Source of the DNA: Bog-473 sp049513455
Lineage (GTDB): Bacteria > Actinomycetota > Acidimicrobiia > Acidimicrobiales > RAAP-2
Direction: 5' to 3'
NCBI GenBank assembly: GCA_049513455.1
Contig: JBEKWB010000011.1
Span: forward strand, 20,875-84,874
Length of the DNA stretch: 64,000 bases
Shown here: piece after piece, positions 17,494 through 26,121 of the stretch
Layout: each line of letters starts with the position of its first letter
Position numbering within the stretch: the stretch's first letter is position 1
Position numbers and translations under genes: made by a program
The notes under the pieces: generated by a model
Told to the model about the DNA's origin: nothing
What the model saw: the letters and a program-made list of their open reading frames with translations, nothing else
Databases searched by the model: none

Positions 17494-18861
17494 ATGACGG
17501 GGTTCGACGCGCGCGATCCTGGCCATGACGGGTACAACATCTACCTCGGAAGAGGTGGGGACGGCTGGTCGTGGGCGGGGCCGCAACGGTCGACTCTCGT
17601 GTTGGGGCCTTCGCGCTCAGGAAAGACGTCCTCCCTGGTCATACCCAATATTCTGCTGGCCCAAGGACCCGTCGTCTCCACGTCGACCAAGCCCGATGTG
17701 ATGGCTGCGACAGCATCCGCACGCGCGCGCGAGGGGTGGGCCTTCCTCTTCGATCCGAGTGGTGAAATTGAATGTCCCGCACACGTGCAACGTGTCGGCT
17801 GGTCACCGTTGACCACGGCCATCCGTTGGGATGCCGCGGTGCAGACCTCCGACGCCATGGTCAGTGCGGCGCGCTCCGGTGGCGCCGGCATCGCGCGTTC
17901 GCCGGGAGACCAACATTGGACCGAACGGGCGAGTGCTCTGCTCTCACCCTTGCTCCATGCGGCCGCGATTGAATCCCTTCCGATGCGGACCGTCGTGCGG
18001 TGGATCGATCGGCATGATGGAGCGACTCCACTGCAGATCCTCTCCCGAACCGTCGGCGATGACGCCACGGCGACAGACCTCTTATCGGGCATCGTCGGCA
18101 CCGATGCGCGGGAGCAATCCGGCATATGGTCCACCGCGTCAGGTGTCCTGGCGGCCTACAGATCGGAATCCGCGCTGGAGTCGACCGAGCTCCCTCCACT
18201 CGACGTCGCCGAGTTCTGTCGCGGCACCAACACCATGTACATCTGCTCCGCCGGTCGACGGCAGGACCAATTCGCTCCACTCGTCGTCGCCGTCCTCGGC
18301 GATGTGCGCGACGCCACGTACGAGCGAGAACGGTCCGGAGTGCGATTGCCACCTACATTGCTCGCCCTCGACGAGGTGGCCAACATCGCGCCCATTCCCG
18401 ACCTGCCCGCCCTCCTGAGCGAGGGGGCCGGACAGGGTTTGCTCGTGATGGCGTGCCTGCAGGACCTGTCCCAAGCCCGCGGCCGCTGGGGTTCCGCCGC
18501 CGACGGCTTCCTCACTCTGTTCGGCACCACCGTGGTGTTCCCCGGAATCGCCGACGTCGCCACGCTACGCGACCTGAGTGCGCTGGCCGGCGATCACGAG
18601 ATCGCCACGACGACCGTGGGCCACGCCGTGGGCGAACGGGGACGCATCAGGCCCTCGAGTTCAGTCAGCACCGTACGAGTGCCGCGACTCCCGGTGGATG
18701 TGATCTCGCGGGGAACGCCCGGGTGTGCGCTGGTCCTTGGTCCCGACAGATCCTTCGGGTCGGTGACCCTCACCCCCGCGCACAACTCGAGCCCGTGGCG
18801 CGAGCTGACTGCAACCGGGCGGGCGCACCTGGACCGGGCTCCGGCGGGGCGGAGCCGCTGA
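17494..18861 (+). CDS. VirD4/TraG-type conjugative coupling ATPase (soluble, no membrane anchor)
   Basis: A 455-residue P-loop ATPase. GPSRSGKT (residues 38-45) is Walker A, LPPTLLALDEVANIAPIP near residue 290 is Walker B, and SEGAGQGLLVMACLQDLSQ is the motif downstream of it typical of TraG/TraD coupling proteins. The family brings relaxase-bound DNA to a type IV secretion channel. The usual N-terminal membrane helices are absent; the protein begins only 37 residues before Walker A. It is convergent with a relaxase gene, 18 bp apart. Some actinobacterial relatives are chromosomal and occur without a full secretion system. Confidence 0.85.
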   Translation: MTGFDARDPGHDGYNIYLGRGGDGWSWAGPQRSTLVLGPSRSGKTSSLVIPNILLAQGPVVSTSTKPDVMAATASARAREGWAFLFDPSGEIECPAHVQRVGWSPLTTAIRWDAAVQTSDAMVSAARSGGAGIARSPGDQHWTERASALLSPLLHAAAIESLPMRTVVRWIDRHDGATPLQILSRTVGDDATATDLLSGIVGTDAREQSGIWSTASGVLAAYRSESALESTELPPLDVAEFCRGTNTMYICSAGRRQDQFAPLVVAVLGDVRDATYERERSGVRLPPTLLALDEVANIAPIPDLPALLSEGAGQGLLVMACLQDLSQARGRWGSAADGFLTLFGTTVVFPGIADVATLRDLSALAGDHEIATTTVGHAVGERGRIRPSSSVSTVRVPRLPVDVISRGTPGCALVLGPDRSFGSVTLTPAHNSSPWRELTATGRAHLDRAPAGRSR

Positions 18862-18879
18862 CGACCCGGACCAGACCGC

Positions 18880-20298
18880 CTAACGCACCCGGTCAATCTC
18901 GTGCGTGCGCGCGGCGCGCCACCCCAACCGCTGGCAGGCGACTTCTATGTGGCGGGCCGTCTGGAGATGGTCGATCAGGCGGTCGGTCGGCAGCGAGGAG
19001 ATTCCGGAGGGCAAGGCGTCACCACCAAGGGCATCGGCCCCATCCGCCACCCCCCAACGCCCGCGGTAGTCATCGATGGCACGCGCCGCCTCGCGCCAGA
19101 CTTCGTGCTCGACCGGGTTCAGCGGTCGCGGCCCGAGCGTGACGAGGAGATGCCCGCCCGGGATCACGCTGCGCAATGTGCGACGGTCTTCGGCGACACC
19201 CACTTGCGCGCGCTCGGACAGGGTCGGGGTCCAGAGTTGTGCCAGCTGTTCCAGCCCGTGCTCCTCCGCCCCATCGACCGCGGCGGTGGCGAATGCGGCG
19301 ACCACGTCGCGGCGACGAGCCGCACCATCGGGGGCGAATGACAGCATCGCTCCGAAACGATGCTCATGGACGGTCTGTGCCGGCGCGCGCACCGGACGTG
19401 GCGCCAGGACAGCGGCCATCTCGGCGCGGGGATTGCCGAACGACCGCGCCCGGCGTTCCCACTGTGACGACAGCTCGCCGAAGTCGAGACCGGCGCGCTT
19501 GTCGGGACGCGTGGCGGCCCACGCCACCCGGGCTCCCCGGGCGGAGTGCGCCCCCTGCTCGGCCATGTGCCTCCGGATATCAGCCGCGCGTGACGAGAAC
19601 TCTCCCAACAGGAACGGGGACACGCCCCCCACCTCCGCCCGCAGCCCGGGAGCCTCGACGAAACGGAGGCCGAGACGAATGGAGAGCTGGGCGCGCAGGT
19701 GCGACTCGTAGACGGCGGATGCGGCGGCGCGATGGGCCGACAGGCCCCGATGGTCGCACGCGCTCCAGCGGCTGTCGTAACCGTGCACCATGTTGGCCAT
19801 CACGACATGGGTGTGCAGATGCGGGTCGAGATTGCGGTTCACCCCGTGGGTGAACGACGCCGCCACCAGACCCGTCGTCGGCACGATCTCCCGCTGCTCA
19901 CCCGAGCCCCGCGGCGCGGAGAGCGCGTGCGACTCGACGTAGCGCAGCGCGCCCTGCACCCCCTCACGGTGCGCGGCCACGACATGACGGGCCGCCTCCT
20001 CCCCGCCCAACGCGAACACGACACTCACCGACTTCGGCGCGCTGAAGGTCAGATCGAACCCGAGAACGGTGGCTCGCTCCGATCGCAATCGATGCCCGGA
20101 GGTGGGATGGCGACCGTCGAGGACCACCCGCAGATGCCCCGGATCGATGGCGCCCCGCAGTCCCAGCCCTTCGGCGGCCCGGCCCGACCAGGCCGCCCGC
20201 CCGCCGTCCCCCCCACGCTGCGGCAGGGGAAGCTCCTGGGCCAGATCAGAGAGGTAGTACTCGGCCCCTTGCGTGGTGAGGCGGTGCATACCGAGCAT
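18880..20298 (-). CDS. MobF (TrwC-type) relaxase without helicase domain
   Basis: A 472-residue protein whose first 300 residues match the TrwC/TraI relaxase fold. EYYLSDLAQE near the N-terminus contains the nicking tyrosines, GFDLTFSAPKSVSVVFALGG is the family signature, and FTHGVNRNLDPHLHTHVVMA gives the three-histidine metal site (about 149-161). It would nick an origin of transfer and stay covalently attached to the strand. Typical MobF proteins exceed 900 residues because of a RecD-like helicase; no Walker motifs follow here. The ATG at 20298 or the one three codons later could be used. Confidence 0.85.
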   Translation of the reverse strand: MLGMHRLTTQGAEYYLSDLAQELPLPQRGGDGGRAAWSGRAAEGLGLRGAIDPGHLRVVLDGRHPTSGHRLRSERATVLGFDLTFSAPKSVSVVFALGGEEAARHVVAAHREGVQGALRYVESHALSAPRGSGEQREIVPTTGLVAASFTHGVNRNLDPHLHTHVVMANMVHGYDSRWSACDHRGLSAHRAAASAVYESHLRAQLSIRLGLRFVEAPGLRAEVGGVSPFLLGEFSSRAADIRRHMAEQGAHSARGARVAWAATRPDKRAGLDFGELSSQWERRARSFGNPRAEMAAVLAPRPVRAPAQTVHEHRFGAMLSFAPDGAARRRDVVAAFATAAVDGAEEHGLEQLAQLWTPTLSERAQVGVAEDRRTLRSVIPGGHLLVTLGPRPLNPVEHEVWREAARAIDDYRGRWGVADGADALGGDALPSGISSLPTDRLIDHLQTARHIEVACQRLGWRAARTHEIDRVR

Positions 20299-20338
20299 TC
20301 GACCGCCTGTCTCTTCCCGGGCTTAACTGTCTTTCATA

Positions 20339-22294
20339 CTATTCTATGTCTTTCTGATATAGCTTCAGCACCTTGGCGGCGGCACGTGCGGCCAGGTCGG
20401 TGAGTTCGGCCGGGCGCACCACGTACGCCTGGGGGCCGAGCTGGAGGAGCAGCCGTTCGAACCAGGCCATTCCGGCGACGTCGAGGAGGACGTCGGTCAC
20501 CGCCCCACCCGCCGAATGCGCCACCGCGCGCACGGGCACGGACTCCGGCACCCATTGCGCGCCCTCGCCCAGGTGGAGCTGGACTTCGACGGCACCGGGA
20601 CCGGGAAGAAAGGAGTCCTCGGCGGCCCGCCGGGGGCGGGGCGTCGACGTGCCCGGTGCGCCGTGCGGCCGCACGGCGCCGATGCGATCGACCCGGAAGC
20701 GCCGCACGTCCCCCGCCCGACGGCAGAACGCATCGAGGTACCAGTGGCCGTCCATGGTGATCACCTGGACCGGTTCGACGACCCGCGTCGTCGACTCGTC
20801 GCGTGACGCGGAGTGGTAGTCGATCTCCACGGCCTGCCCGGCATCGCACGCCCGCCGGACGTCGGCGAGGGACTGGGGAGCGTCGACGTCGATGCCGATG
20901 GCCTCGCGCGATCCCAGGGCGGCTTCGAGCTTGGAGAGGGCGCGGCGCAACGCCCCGTCGTCGGGCCCGGGCACGGCCATGATCAGGCGAGCCGACGCCG
21001 CCACGGCGAAGCCCTCCGCCGGCGTCAGGCGGCGGGGCCGGGCGAATTCGGGAGGCAGAAAGGCCCGCACGGAGGTCTCCGACACCTCGATCTCCATCAG
21101 CGTGTCCGGGGTATAGGGAGGGACCCCGCAGCAGGCCGCCAGCTCGAGCTCGCGAATCAGCTCGTCCTCGTCCATGCGGAAGCGTCGGGCCACGTCGGCG
21201 ATGGGGGCCTCGCCCACCTGGGCCAACCACCCGACCACGGCCAGCAGCCGTCGCAGGCGCTGGCTCGTCTCCCTCCCTGGCACGGGGCGGACTGCCGCAG
21301 CGTCCCCTGATCCGGGGTGGGCCGCCGGGAGGTCAGCCACCGTCAGCCCGTCCGGAAGGCCCGCTCCCGCCGCTATATCCGTCAGCCACGCCACCAGCTC
21401 CGCACGGAACTCGGGCGGTTCGAGAATCTCGGCGTGGTCGAGAAGGCCGAGGATCCAGGAACGGACCGCCGGGAATCCGGGCACCCGGAGGGCGATGATG
21501 ACCGACCCGTCGTCGCCACGGCTCTCGACCTTGTCGCTCCCGACCTCTTCGGCGATCCTCGGCCCTTCCCTCGCGTCCACCAGAATCCGGGTGAGGACGT
21601 AGTCCTCTCCCTCGGCGCGCCAGGGCTCGTCGGGCAGGGAAGCACGGATGTCGATGCCGTCGGGGAGCGCGGCGCTCCCGGGTGTCTCCAGCACCACGGC
21701 GTCCTCAACGCGGTCGACGCGAAAGGTGCGCACAGCTTCCCGCTCGAGGTCCCATGCGACCAGGTACCAGTGCCCGAACCGGAACCACAGGCCGGCCGGG
21801 GCCACGCGGCGGGCCGTGTGGCGGTAGGTGAAGGAGGCCACCGCCTGGGTGCGCACTGCTTCGAAGAGGTCGATGAGGGCCCGTGGCGTCTCGAGCGTCG
21901 CGATGGGACGGACTTCACCCAGACCGGTCGCGCCCAGCTTCAAAAGCGCATCCCGCCCACTAGGATCGTCGAGGTGCACGCCGGCGACGGCAAGGTGGAG
22001 GGCTACCTGCTCATCGGGCGCGAGGGCCAGGTCCGGCAGGTAGAACGCCTCGCGATCGATCAGGTACCCGTACTGCTCCTCACCGGGCAGGCGGACCGTA
22101 CGTACCGGGATGCCCTCGTCGCGCAGGAGCCGCTTGTCGCGTTCGAAGGCTTGCCGGCGCGCCGCATGTTCCACCGGATAGCCGGGCACCTGCAGGGCGA
22201 TCGAGTCGAGCGGAAGCGGCTGATCCGTGTTGAGAAGGACCAGGACAAGGTCCGTCACGCGTTCCAGTCGGTCGAGTCGTGCCGGGCCAGCCAT
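20339..22294 (-). CDS. pafBC: Fused PafB-PafC WYL-domain transcription regulator
   Basis: A 651-residue protein with two complete tandem WYL regulators. The first has ARLDRLERVTDLVLVLLNTD (winged HTH) and then YRHTARRVAPAGLWFRFGHW. The second has SQRLRRLLAVVGWLAQVGEA and then TRVVEPVQVITMDGHWYLDA. PafB and PafC usually form a heterodimer that activates the mycobacterial DNA-damage response; here both are one polypeptide. The start is ATG 22294 (MAGPARLDR), since the 13 upstream residues look non-conserved. Proteasome genes (pafA, prcAB) that often accompany it are absent from this window. Confidence 0.9.
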   Translation of the reverse strand: MAGPARLDRLERVTDLVLVLLNTDQPLPLDSIALQVPGYPVEHAARRQAFERDKRLLRDEGIPVRTVRLPGEEQYGYLIDREAFYLPDLALAPDEQVALHLAVAGVHLDDPSGRDALLKLGATGLGEVRPIATLETPRALIDLFEAVRTQAVASFTYRHTARRVAPAGLWFRFGHWYLVAWDLEREAVRTFRVDRVEDAVVLETPGSAALPDGIDIRASLPDEPWRAEGEDYVLTRILVDAREGPRIAEEVGSDKVESRGDDGSVIIALRVPGFPAVRSWILGLLDHAEILEPPEFRAELVAWLTDIAAGAGLPDGLTVADLPAAHPGSGDAAAVRPVPGRETSQRLRRLLAVVGWLAQVGEAPIADVARRFRMDEDELIRELELAACCGVPPYTPDTLMEIEVSETSVRAFLPPEFARPRRLTPAEGFAVAASARLIMAVPGPDDGALRRALSKLEAALGSREAIGIDVDAPQSLADVRRACDAGQAVEIDYHSASRDESTTRVVEPVQVITMDGHWYLDAFCRRAGDVRRFRVDRIGAVRPHGAPGTSTPRPRRAAEDSFLPGPGAVEVQLHLGEGAQWVPESVPVRAVAHSAGGAVTDVLLDVAGMAWFERLLLQLGPQAYVVRPAELTDLAARAAAKVLKLYQKDIE

Positions 22295-22323
22295 CGCGCA
22301 GAGCCTACGGCCGCGGCTGTCAC

Positions 22324-23223
22324 ATGACCGCACTGGGCCAACCCTTCAATTGGCACCTCGACATCTTTTGGACCCTGGCCATCCCCGCCCTCGTGGTGGC
22401 CTACATCTGGGCGACGCGGGAGGAGGACTGCCGGCCCACCCGGCGTCAGCTCCGCTTCTTCACCCTCGGGGTGGTGGCCCTCCTGGTCGCGTTCATGTGG
22501 CCTCTGGACGACCTCGCCGCCCACTGGTCCCTCCTGGCCCTGGTCCTCCAACGACTGCTTCTCACCCTCGCCATCCCGCCCCTGTTGGTCACCGGTACGC
22601 CGCGCCCGATCATCGCCCGCCTCACCCGCCCCGCCGGCGTCGACACCGTCCTGCGCCTCGTCGTCAAGCCCGTGCCGGCCGTGGGCATCGTCACGGTGGT
22701 GGCCGTCGGGACGCTCACGACGGGATTGGTCAGCCTGGCCGCCGACTCAGACGTGGCGCGGGTGGTGATCCAGATCGTCGTCCTCCTCTCGGGCTTCGTC
22801 CTCTGGGCACCCGTGCTCACCGAGTTGCCCGGGAGGCAGCCTCTCTCGGCCGTCGGCCGGGGCGGGTACCTGATCGTGCAGTCCATTGTGCCGAGCTTCC
22901 TCTCGGTGGTGTGGATCTTCGCCCGCCGGCCGCTCTACGCCTCCTACGACCATCACGCTCGCGTGCTCGGCATGTCCCCGGTCCTCGATCAGCAGCTGGC
23001 CGGCTTCCTGGCCAAGCTGAGCACGATCGCCGTGCTCTGGACCGTGGCCTTCACCCTTCTGACCCGGTCGCAGGTCACCGCGGGCACCGACGAGGACACC
23101 GAACCGCTGATCTGGTCGGACGTCGAGCGCGAGATAGAGCGGGCGGATCGGCGCGACCAGCGCGCCCGTCGACCCCATGCGTCGACACCGCCCGAGGCGC
23201 CGCCGGGTACGCCGCCCACCTGA
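22324..23223 (+). CDS. Cytochrome c oxidase assembly protein, CtaG (caa3_CtaG) family
   Basis: A 299-residue membrane protein with seven or so helices. FNWHLDIFWTLAIPALVVAY, then WPLDDLAAHWSLLALVLQRL and LTLAIPPLLVTGTPRPII, are typical of the actinobacterial/Bacillus caa3-type CtaG family, linked to copper delivery and cytochrome oxidase assembly. Histidines in WHLD, AHW and YDHHARVLG could bind metal. The last 50 residues are charged and cytoplasmic. It is divergent from pafBC, with only 29 bp between starts. Confidence 0.85.
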   Translation: MTALGQPFNWHLDIFWTLAIPALVVAYIWATREEDCRPTRRQLRFFTLGVVALLVAFMWPLDDLAAHWSLLALVLQRLLLTLAIPPLLVTGTPRPIIARLTRPAGVDTVLRLVVKPVPAVGIVTVVAVGTLTTGLVSLAADSDVARVVIQIVVLLSGFVLWAPVLTELPGRQPLSAVGRGGYLIVQSIVPSFLSVVWIFARRPLYASYDHHARVLGMSPVLDQQLAGFLAKLSTIAVLWTVAFTLLTRSQVTAGTDEDTEPLIWSDVEREIERADRRDQRARRPHASTPPEAPPGTPPT

Positions 23224-23250
23224 GCGGGACGACGCGGACGGCTGCACCGC

Positions 23251-23577
23251 TCAGGCCAGTGCGGCTCCCTTGAGTTCCTCGAGCGACAGTTCCGCCGTCT
23301 GGTTGCCCCCGCATTGCGGGCACTGCTCCACGTGGCGCCACGAACGCAGGAGACGGGTTCCCTCGGGATTCAAGAGCACCACGAACGATTCGGAGATGGG
23401 GTCGATCTCCAAGCCGAAGTAGGCCCGCCATGCCGTCGTGGCCGCGTGCGCGTCGAGCGACAACCCCTTGAGGATCCTGCGGAAGCGCAGTTTGTCGGTG
23501 TCGAAGATCCACGTGCTGTGGCACGACTCCAAGACGAAAATCGAATCGTCGGCCACGCGCTCCACCTGCTTGATCAT
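23251..23577 (-). CDS. Hypothetical protein with C-terminal Cys pair (108 aa)
   Basis: A 108-residue soluble protein starting MIKQVERVADDSIFVLESCH. It includes FDTDKLRFRRILKG, AYFGLEIDPISESFVVLLNP and a CPQCGG motif near residue 86 that could form half of a zinc or redox site. Ordered composition and its own start codon suggest a real gene, but I do not recognise the family. It is convergent with ctaG. Confidence 0.7.
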   Translation of the reverse strand: MIKQVERVADDSIFVLESCHSTWIFDTDKLRFRRILKGLSLDAHAATTAWRAYFGLEIDPISESFVVLLNPEGTRLLRSWRHVEQCPQCGGNQTAELSLEELKGAALA

Positions 23578-23663
23578 GCCGGATCCATTACCGAAAAAGG
23601 CCGCGGTTCAACCTCATCTTCGTTGCGAGTTGATGACAAATCTGGATTCCCCAGTTGACACCG

Positions 23664-25016
23664 CTATTGCGGCCCGGCGTCATGTTTGCGGCCCACCACG
23701 GGCTCACGTTTGGTGCGGAGCTGCCGGAGAACGGCGGTGAGCACGATCCGGGTGTCCGCCGGATCGAGGACCTGATCGACCAGGCCCCGCTCGGACGCCG
23801 GCCAGGGATTCAGGAACGACTCCTCGTAGGCGGCTTCCCGCTCGCCCCTCTCGGCGGCCTCTATCCCACGGTGCAGGATCTGCACTGCTCCCGACGCACC
23901 CATGACGGCGATCTCCGCGGCCGGCCAGGCCAGACAGATGTCGTTGCCGATGCCCCGCGAGTCCATGACGATGTAGGCACCACCGAATGCCTTGCGGAGG
24001 ATGAGGCAGACGCGGGGCACGGTCGCCTGTGCGTAGGCAAAGGCGAGCTCGGCGCCGTGACGGATCATCCCGCGCCACTCGAGGTCCTTGCCCGGGAGGA
24101 AACCGGGAGTGTCCACCAGGCTCACCAGGGGGAGATTGAACGAGTCGCAGAAACGGACGAAGCGGGCGGCCTTCTGGGAGGCGGCGATGTCCAACGTGCC
24201 TGCGAGGATCCGGGGCTGGTTCGCCACGATGCCCACCGGGATCCCCCCGATCCGGCAGAATCCCGTGACGATCTGCCCGGCCCACCGGGACCACAGTTCC
24301 CGGAACTCCCCGTCGTCCGCCACGATCCGAACGACCTCGCGCACGTCATAGGTGGCGGACTTGCGCTCGGGGATCAGGTCACGGAGCTCGGGGGTGGAGC
24401 GCCCTTCGGGATCGGCCGTCGGCTGAGAAGGAGGGAGTTCATCGGCGTGCGAGGGCAGGTACTCGAGCAGGCCCGCGAGGGCGCCCTCGACATCGTCGGC
24501 CTCCACGGAGCACAACCCGCTCGACCTGGCGTGGGTGGCCACGCCACCCAACTCGTGCAGGCCGACCTCGACACCCGTGAATTCGGCCACCATCTGCGGG
24601 CCCGAGACGTAGGCCACGGCCTCCGCGCTCATGACCACCAGGTCGGCCAGCCCGAGCAGGAGCGCCGGCCCCGAGACAACGGGCCCGGTCGCCGCCATGA
24701 GCACCGGGACGATGCCGCTGCAGCCGGCAATGGCCGCGGCCGCCTTGCCCCAGCCATGGAGGGCGGCCACGCCGTCCCCTACATCGGCGCCGCTCGAGGC
24801 GACGATGAAGACGAACGGCAGGCGCAGACGCCTCGCCAGGTCGGCCGACTCGGCCAGCCGGGTCCCATCGGCGTGGGTGAGCGCTCCCCGCCGCTCCGAC
24901 GGGATCGAGCGGGTGATCACCACGTTGCGGCCACCCATGCGGCCGATACCGGAGATGACCGTGCCTGTTATCCCCTTGCCGATTCCGATGCGATCGGCGA
25001 CGCGCACATTCACCAC
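23664..25016 (-). CDS. Acyl-CoA carboxylase carboxyltransferase (beta-type) subunit
   Basis: A 450-residue crotonase-fold protein with both carboxyltransferase halves. The N-half has GIGRMGGRNVVITRSIPSER, FVFIVASSGADVGDG and VPVLMAATGPVVSGPALLLG. The C-half has GGIPVGIVANQPRILAGTLD, SLVDTPGFLPG and AFGGAYIVMDSRG, the AccD/PccB signatures. It transfers carboxylate from biotin to acetyl-, propionyl- or a longer acyl-CoA. No biotin carboxylase or epsilon subunit gene is adjacent, so the partner must be elsewhere. The start is GTG 25016, or the adjacent GTG. Confidence 0.87.
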   Translation of the reverse strand: MVNVRVADRIGIGKGITGTVISGIGRMGGRNVVITRSIPSERRGALTHADGTRLAESADLARRLRLPFVFIVASSGADVGDGVAALHGWGKAAAAIAGCSGIVPVLMAATGPVVSGPALLLGLADLVVMSAEAVAYVSGPQMVAEFTGVEVGLHELGGVATHARSSGLCSVEADDVEGALAGLLEYLPSHADELPPSQPTADPEGRSTPELRDLIPERKSATYDVREVVRIVADDGEFRELWSRWAGQIVTGFCRIGGIPVGIVANQPRILAGTLDIAASQKAARFVRFCDSFNLPLVSLVDTPGFLPGKDLEWRGMIRHGAELAFAYAQATVPRVCLILRKAFGGAYIVMDSRGIGNDICLAWPAAEIAVMGASGAVQILHRGIEAAERGEREAAYEESFLNPWPASERGLVDQVLDPADTRIVLTAVLRQLRTKREPVVGRKHDAGPQ

Positions 25017-25062
25017 CGGCGAATATTGACACCCTTCGGCGGGCGACTCCGCCGGGAAGGTT

Positions 25063-25551
25063 TTAGTCCCGGGACTCGGACCGGCGCCAGGGGCCCGAAC
25101 GGCCCCCTGACTTCTCCCAGAGCGCCACGTGATCGATGGTCATGGTGCGATCGGAGGATTTGCACATGTCGTAGATGGTCAGTGCCGCCGTGGTGCAGGC
25201 CATCATCGCCTCCATCTCCACGCCGGTACGGTCCACGGTCTCGACCTGGGCTTCCACCTCGACATAGTCGTCCTCAATCGAGAAATTGACCGCGATAGTG
25301 CCCACCAGGACGGGGTGGCACATGGGGATGAGCTCGGCCGTCCGCTTGGCCGCCCCGATGCCGGCGATCCGCGCCGCTGCCAGCACATCGCCCTTCGTGA
25401 TGGCGTTGTTGGCCACCAGGGTGGTCGTCTCGGGCAACATCGAGACCCGGCAGCGGGCCAGGGCCCGCCGATGGGTGGGCTCACGGGGCGTGACATCGAT
25501 CACACGCGCACCGCCTAGCGGATCGAGGTGGGCCAGGCTGCGATCGGACAC
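25063..25551 (-). CDS. moaC: Cyclic pyranopterin monophosphate synthase
   Basis: A 162-residue MoaC, which rearranges 3',8-cyclo-GTP into cyclic pyranopterin monophosphate in molybdenum-cofactor synthesis. Signatures are MLPETTTLVANNAITKGDVL, TAELIPMCHPVLVGTIAVNF and VDRTGVEMEAMMACTTAALT, then YDMCKSSDRTMTIDHVALWE with the catalytic lysine. It is probably co-transcribed with the carboxyltransferase 46 bp downstream, although the gap contains a GC-rich hairpin-like sequence. Confidence 0.96.
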   Translation of the reverse strand: MSDRSLAHLDPLGGARVIDVTPREPTHRRALARCRVSMLPETTTLVANNAITKGDVLAAARIAGIGAAKRTAELIPMCHPVLVGTIAVNFSIEDDYVEVEAQVETVDRTGVEMEAMMACTTAALTIYDMCKSSDRTMTIDHVALWEKSGGRSGPWRRSESRD

Positions 25552-25674
25552 GGGTCCCTAGTGTACGGCCTCCGCACACTGGGCGTTGCCATCTCCCCGG
25601 TGGCTCGCCGGTGCCCCCCCGTGAGCCCCCCGGTGGCCCCCCGGTGGTTGGCCCCCGGCCGTTGTCGGGTAGAG

Positions 25675-25701
25675 TTGGCAGTCGCAAGCAGTGAGTGCTA
25701 A
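25675..25701 (+). promoter_or_regulatory. CIRCE-like HrcA operator
   Basis: TTGGCAGTC-N9-GAGTGCTAA. The right arm is identical to the CIRCE consensus half and the left arm matches 7 of 9 positions of TTAGCACTC, with the exact nine-base spacer. TTGGCA at 25675 could also be a -35 box, so HrcA bound here would block transcription. A further partial half-site, GAGTGCC, follows at about 25714. Confidence 0.75.
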
Positions 25702-25736
25702 TCCGTTCACAGTGAGTGCCGATCCAAGGAGTCCAA

Positions 25737-26102
25737 TTGCCGACCTATGAGTACGCCTGCACGGCGTGTGGGCACCGACTCGATGCTGTTCAGAAGTTCA
25801 CCGACGACGCCCTGACCGAGTGCCCGGAGTGCGGCGGCAAGCTACGCAAGGTGTTCGGAGCCCCGGGGATCGTCCTGAAGGGCAGCGGCTTCTACAAGAC
25901 GGACACGCGGGCGCAGGACAAGCGGTCCAGCTCGGAGAAGTCGGGCGGTTCCAACGGCTCGGACTCGTCGGGTTCGGACACCAAGACCGAATCGAGTACG
26001 AAGTCGTCGGATTCGGGATCCAAGGCGGAGCCATCGAAGGCCGGCACCAGTGGCGACAAGGCGGTCAAGGAGTCCAAGCCCGCGGCCTCGGCCGCCACGT
26101 GA
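25737..26102 (+). CDS. FmdB-type zinc-ribbon protein, likely Ruc-like redox-regulated chaperone
   Basis: A 121-residue protein. The N-terminal ribbon PTYEYACTACGHRLDAVQ and ECPECGGKLRKVFGAPGIV supplies four cysteines as two C-x2-C pairs. Residues about 62-121 are a disordered Ser/Gly/Lys/Glu tail. This layout equals mycobacterial Rv0991c (Ruc), a chaperone activated by oxidation and co-regulated with hsp60/hsp70. The start is TTG at 25737, set by AAGGAG with a five-base spacer; an upstream in-frame ATG at 25716 has no such site. The CIRCE-like operator just upstream supports a heat-shock role. That function is inferred from the family and operator. Confidence 0.85.
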   Translation: MPTYEYACTACGHRLDAVQKFTDDALTECPECGGKLRKVFGAPGIVLKGSGFYKTDTRAQDKRSSSEKSGGSNGSDSSGSDTKTESSTKSSDSGSKAEPSKAGTSGDKAVKESKPAASAAT

Positions 26103-26121
26103 GCCCGGGGCTCGCGGCGAT

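Noticed and set aside
17105..17497. 130-codon + strand frame in the AT-rich spacer before the coupling-protein gene
   Set aside because: Cys- and Leu-rich without a ribosome binding site or any domain pattern. I treat the spacer as non-coding.
20299..20338. GAAAGACA repeats between pafBC and the relaxase gene as an operator
   Set aside because: The repeats are short and overlap the pafBC stop. Evidence is too thin.
25033..25062. Terminator between moaC and the carboxyltransferase gene
   Set aside because: The GGCGG/CCGCC hairpin is bulged and has no U tract. Not strong enough to list.
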